From: Topomyia yanbarensis
Lineage: Eukaryota; Arthropoda; Insecta; Diptera; Culicidae
Direction of reading: 5' to 3'
Assembly (NCBI RefSeq): GCF_030247195.1
Contig: NC_080670.1
Location: 216,853,546 to 216,917,545 of the forward strand
DNA length: 64,000 nucleotides
Shown here: positions 61,601 to 64,000 of the stretch, piece by piece
How positions within the stretch are numbered: the first letter of the stretch is position 1
How the letters are laid out: every line of letters starts with the position of its first letter
Position numbers and translations under genes: made by a program
The notes under the pieces: generated by a model
Databases searched by the model: none
The model's input: only the letters and a program-made list of their open reading frames with translations
Told to the model about the DNA's origin: nothing

Positions 61601-63208
61601 TGGAAGGTTGAGAGAGAGAGGGGGTGAATCGTAAATGGTCCGGTTGAGAGCTATGGTATGTGTAATGACTTAAAGTGCCATGAGTGACGAATTTAACAGA
61701 TGGATGACACATTACATGCATTTTAAGAGGAATTCATGCCGTTTGTCGACTACAGAGCTAAATTGCAGAATAACTTGGCAAGGATAAGGCGAAAGCGAGT
61801 AAAATTTGCATATATTCAGGCAAGCAGGTATTATAGTAGGCGATGAAGCACGACGAGTAAACATTGATTATCACTTAAAATCAACACGCTGCATACAAAC
61901 TTGTAAGAAAATAGGGTTGAAGGAACGAAAGAAAAATAGAACTGCCGAAACGAACTTTGCAGAAAAAAATACCAAACAGAAAGAAAAAATCCAATATGTA
62001 AAAATTAAAATGTGGCGTCATTCTCACTTTGGACAACTTTTTTGTTTGCAATTGTTAAAGAAACTTGTTTTTTTTTTTCCTGTGGAAATCTCAACATCCG
62101 ATTAGAAAAGTTGTCTTGTTAGAGATGATTAGAAAACATATTCAGGTAGGTGGGTGGGTGTTTGTCGAAATGCTTCTTAGACAATACTTTCAAAATGGTG
62201 AATTTTGGCTGTAATTTTGATTGCAAGCTGTCTGCCAATTGCTTTTGATGAAATTGAATTTGAATCCAATTGGATGGAGGAAAGTTGTTGAGCATACAAT
62301 TTGCATGCAGCTGCTACTGGAACTGCCCCAATTGAATGGATGTTTTTCAATCGAGATCGCTGTTCTCAGCATACTAAAAATTGAAGCAGTGCGGCGTTCT
62401 CTACCCTGGATGCGAGGTACGTGGAGGAACATATGTCATTCGGTGTTGTCCAGATGGCCTACTTCGATGAACAGTGATGGGACGAGATGAGCTGCCCGCT
62501 TTTTTTTTTTCCATGGGCGGAGAGACGACACGGAAATAGGACAACTGGGCAATTTTGGCGGGCTACTTTGATCGACTCGACTAAAACACTACTGATGATG
62601 ATCTTCTACCACAGATTATTTGGAACAGGTTTGTAAAGACAATCATGTAAGTAACGTGGCGAAGGGACTGGGTGGAGGTTGTGGTGGGACGGGATGAAAA
62701 AAGTGTCACATGAACCGGCTTGCTATGATCGACATCGTGGTGCTCCGCTGCGATTTTTCTTGCACACACATATGCAAGAGCGGCAAAAATAAATCGAATC
62801 GCGAGTTATCGGAATGAAAAAATATGAGCAAATATTGATAATGGATGTAAAATGTATAGAGAACAAGAGGCAGGCGAGAGCTGTACGGTATAAATATATG
62901 TTTTGATTGCATATGTAAATAGAAAGGCGAAATAAGGTGGTGTGTAGATGGCGCTAGCTAGCATAAGATGCGGTAAAGTGAGGCGAAATTATGAAACGAT
63001 GTTTTTTTTTCGTGTGGTACTTGGAACAATAAAAAGTGATAGAAAGTTTGACAGAGAGTTTGATTGAGCGAAACGTACGTCATGTCACCATATCCGACAG
63101 TAGTCATGGTAACCACAGCCCACCAAAATGCATCTGGTATGGACTTGAAGAATGAATTTTCGCTTCCCGCTTCCGCAAAATAAACAGCCGATGAAAAGAG
63201 CACAACGC
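55299..63208 (-). CDS. Sh: Shaker voltage-gated K+ channel, 3' part (three exons, partial)
   Basis: Joining 63208-63079, 61383-61193 and 55627-55299 (minus strand) gives a continuous frame: distal S5, pore helix, selectivity filter TVGYGD, S6 with PVP hinge ([18 protein letters not shown]), a conserved cytoplasmic [20 protein letters not shown] segment and the C-terminal tail ending ETDV. Each junction has GT/AG ends and keeps phase. The channel repolarises neurons and muscle. The ETDV end is a class I PDZ ligand and in flies binds Dlg, whose gene lies in this window. The N-terminal domain, S1-S4 and most of S5 lie beyond the right edge. Confidence 0.96.
55744..55805. repeat. Stem-loop with 25-bp arms in a Shaker intron
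   Basis: Arms 55744-55768 and 55781-55805 (containing ATCGATGYAATGGACATTTT and its complement) differ at one position and enclose a 12-nt AT-only loop. The hairpin lies 117 nt upstream of the terminal Shaker exon in transcript sense, so it could affect the acceptor or feed an RNA-editing or small-RNA pathway. A TA-rich MITE core is an alternative. Confidence 0.8.
55806..56907 (-). other. Sh: Shaker intron sequence, no gene seen
   Basis: AT-rich intronic DNA. A GATGAGACGCAGTC word near 55962 links it to the repeat at 3485-3685. GGTCCGAAAGAAGGACC near 56553-56569 is a small palindrome inside an inverted TTAGTTTTGGTCC / GGACCAAAACTAA pair (about 56547-56575). Confidence 0.5.
56908..57110 (+). 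repeat. Dispersed repeat with tRNA-like word (copy 2)
   Basis: This matches 33240-33345 from CCTATTTTT through CATTTGAAGCAGTTGGTTAGAG, CTGTCATCT and CAAATGGTA. It extends further right than copy 1, to about 57110, although the extra part cannot be checked against the other copy. Confidence 0.5.
57189..57346 (-). mobile_element. tRNA-derived SINE in a Shaker intron
   Basis: It has the same parts and order as the copy at 49093-49260: ATTTCGATTATAGAGGTTTT tail side, GGGTTAGAAAAAT, GGGACTCGAACCC B box and CTATGCTACGCCCACC head. It is close to that copy base for base. A target duplication is not clear. Confidence 0.85.
57670..59220. repeat. Higher-order satellite: about 143-bp monomers in about 570-bp units
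   Basis: A CTAGCGCC(A/G)CCTGGTGG-like block recurs at about 57796, 57873, 58027, 58179, 58313, 58467, 58608, 58755, 58891 and 59160. Between these lie CATCGGGCAGC.CTTGACCTGC, AACTTTGCTGAAGACA and AAATTATCATGATCTTGAGA blocks. Specific variants repeat every fourth monomer: the TCTYTTCCAATT variant at 58330 and 58905, the CCTTGATCTCYTCAAGAAC variant at 58364 and 58935, and a GGTTGTCC variant at 58510 and 59049. It lies in the intron between the last two Shaker exons. Confidence 0.85.
59221..61192 (-). other. Sh: Shaker intron sequence, no gene seen
   Basis: AT-rich DNA without recognised domains or bounded repeats. A second S6-type exon, a known kind of Shaker alternative splicing, was looked for on the minus strand and not found. 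The Shaker donor GTAAGT lies at 61192-61187. Confidence 0.55.
61193..61383 (-). CDS. Sh: Shaker exon: S6 and proximal C terminus
   Basis: After acceptor CAACAG, the exon encodes [20 protein letters not shown] then [20 protein letters not shown] (S6 with the PVP gate hinge). It continues through [20 protein letters not shown] and GTL, ending one base into Gly before donor GTAAGT. The sequence is essentially identical to fly Shaker. Known adenosine-to-inosine editing sites of fly Shaker fall in this region, so genomic and cDNA codons may differ. Confidence 0.97.
61384..63078 (-). other. Sh: Shaker intron between pore and S6 exons
   Basis: The 1.7-kb intron contains a GA-rich run near 61609-61625 and otherwise no recognised element. 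Donor after the pore exon is GTACGT. No alternative exon was identified. Confidence 0.7.
63079..63208 (-). CDS. Sh: Shaker exon: end of S5, pore helix and selectivity filter
   Basis: After acceptor CTTTTTAG it encodes [20 protein letters not shown] and [20 protein letters not shown] followed by GDM. It includes the turret Ser-Glu-Asn, the WW pair of the pore helix and the K+ filter TVGYGD. It ends two bases into Thr. Shaker channels with these residues are delayed or A-type depending on the N terminus, which is outside the window. Confidence 0.97.
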
Positions 63209-64000
63209 CTAAAAAGCACCGGAGAAAGAGAAAGCGACCGTTACTCAAAAAATAATCTAAACTCGCTAGGTTTTTCTTCATTTTTTTAACAACATTCCTA
63301 ACTCGAGCTTTCGCGCGTTAGATTCCGAGATTTTTGCGCATTATTTCCGCAAAACAGTACCCACAGTTAGGAAGCATATCTCTTTTAATACATTCTATTA
63401 CTGTTCCAAAATTTGGACACAAAACTCGAGTGCCCAGAGTTTTTAACACTGCCCAAATATAATCTTTTCTCGGCGTCAACCCGCCTAATCTAATACCCTT
63501 AGTTACCCCACTGGAGAAATCTAGTGAAATTAAAATCATAGGTGAAACGAAACGAAACTATTTGGAAAATATAATCTAGAGTAAAAATAAAAATAAATGA
63601 AACGAAATATAGTCGATGAAACCATAACACACACTTAATCATATCGAACAACATCAAGTTTCGGTTTGTTTGTTTGTGGGAAGTCAAACACTGGAGGAGT
63701 AGATTGGAAGAAAAAATACATCGACAAAACTTTTTTTTTGTATGCACGAACGACCATCTACAGTTTTGTTTGGTTTGAAAATATGGCGCAGAGAGCGCTT
63801 GGTTTGAATTGAAAAACTTCCATTCATTGTTTGTTTACATTACATCGTTATCGTTTAGAGAAAATATAGGTAGTATAGGCCTCTCGACTTGGCCCGTTTC
63901 TATTCGGTTTTAGCACAATCGTCGTGTAAGCAGAAGAGATGTAGAGAACAGATGAAGAGCAGAACTTGACCGTAACGAAAATAAAATAGAAACTAATTCA
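63209..64000 (-). other. Sh: Shaker intron upstream of the pore exon, truncated by the window
   Basis: No S4-S5 exon is present before the right edge. A 73-residue minus-strand frame at 63318-63539 (GIRLGGLTPRKDYIW, LPNCGYCFAEIM) looks more protein-like than its surroundings but is not recognised; it may be a transposon scrap. Confidence 0.55.

Overview
This is an insect nuclear DNA window, most likely from a dipteran and probably a mosquito. The genes are intron-rich, the sequence is AT-rich, and it is crowded with non-LTR, copia, solo-LTR, SINE and MITE relics. The protein sequences are close to fly Dlg and Shaker. The mosquito assignment rests on recollection of the SINE and repeat style, not on a search. 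Two real protein-coding genes are present, in convergent orientation.

Left gene (+ strand, about 9.4-32 kb): discs large (dlg1), a synaptic and septate-junction MAGUK scaffold. A 27-codon first exon (9425-9505), a possible 11-codon cassette, one large exon with PDZ1 and PDZ2, four exons for PDZ3 and SH3, a set of small HOOK-region cassettes and four guanylate-kinase-like exons can be joined. The constitutive set I chose gives exactly 764 codons including the stop at 29909-29911. The 9.8-kb intron between PDZ2 and PDZ3 and the 5.4-kb intron before the kinase-like domain hold most of the transposon debris: a foldback element, jockey-like and other non-LTR fragments, and a copia relic.

Right gene (- strand, about 55.3 kb to beyond the window): the 3' half of Shaker, a voltage-gated K+ channel. 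Three coding exons are visible: late S5 plus pore (TVGYGD), S6 (PVP), and the C-terminal tail ending in the PDZ ligand ETDV. Upstream exons (T1, S1-S4) lie past position 64000.

The two genes are functionally paired. The Shaker tail is the established type of ligand for Dlg PDZ1/2, and here channel and scaffold are neighbours with stop codons about 25 kb apart. Between them lie the dlg 3' UTR, an unexplained exon-like segment on the + strand (33.97-34.72 kb), a PIF/Harbinger-like MITE with TTA target duplications, a satellite-like array interrupted by a solo LTR and a hAT-like MITE, two stretches that look like transcribed AT-rich 3' UTR of a minus-strand gene (probably Shaker), and a block (46-51 kb) with a CCAAT-rich minisatellite, a SINE-split jockey element and a decayed Tc1/mariner transposase.

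The least conventional structure is in the last Shaker intron. A degenerate satellite (57.67-59.22 kb) of about 143-bp monomers is organised as a higher-order unit of about 570 bp, and many monomers carry a GCGCC(A/G)CCTGGTGG-type motif resembling the CTCF core site. No bacterial features, CRISPR arrays, rRNA genes or functional tRNA genes were seen.
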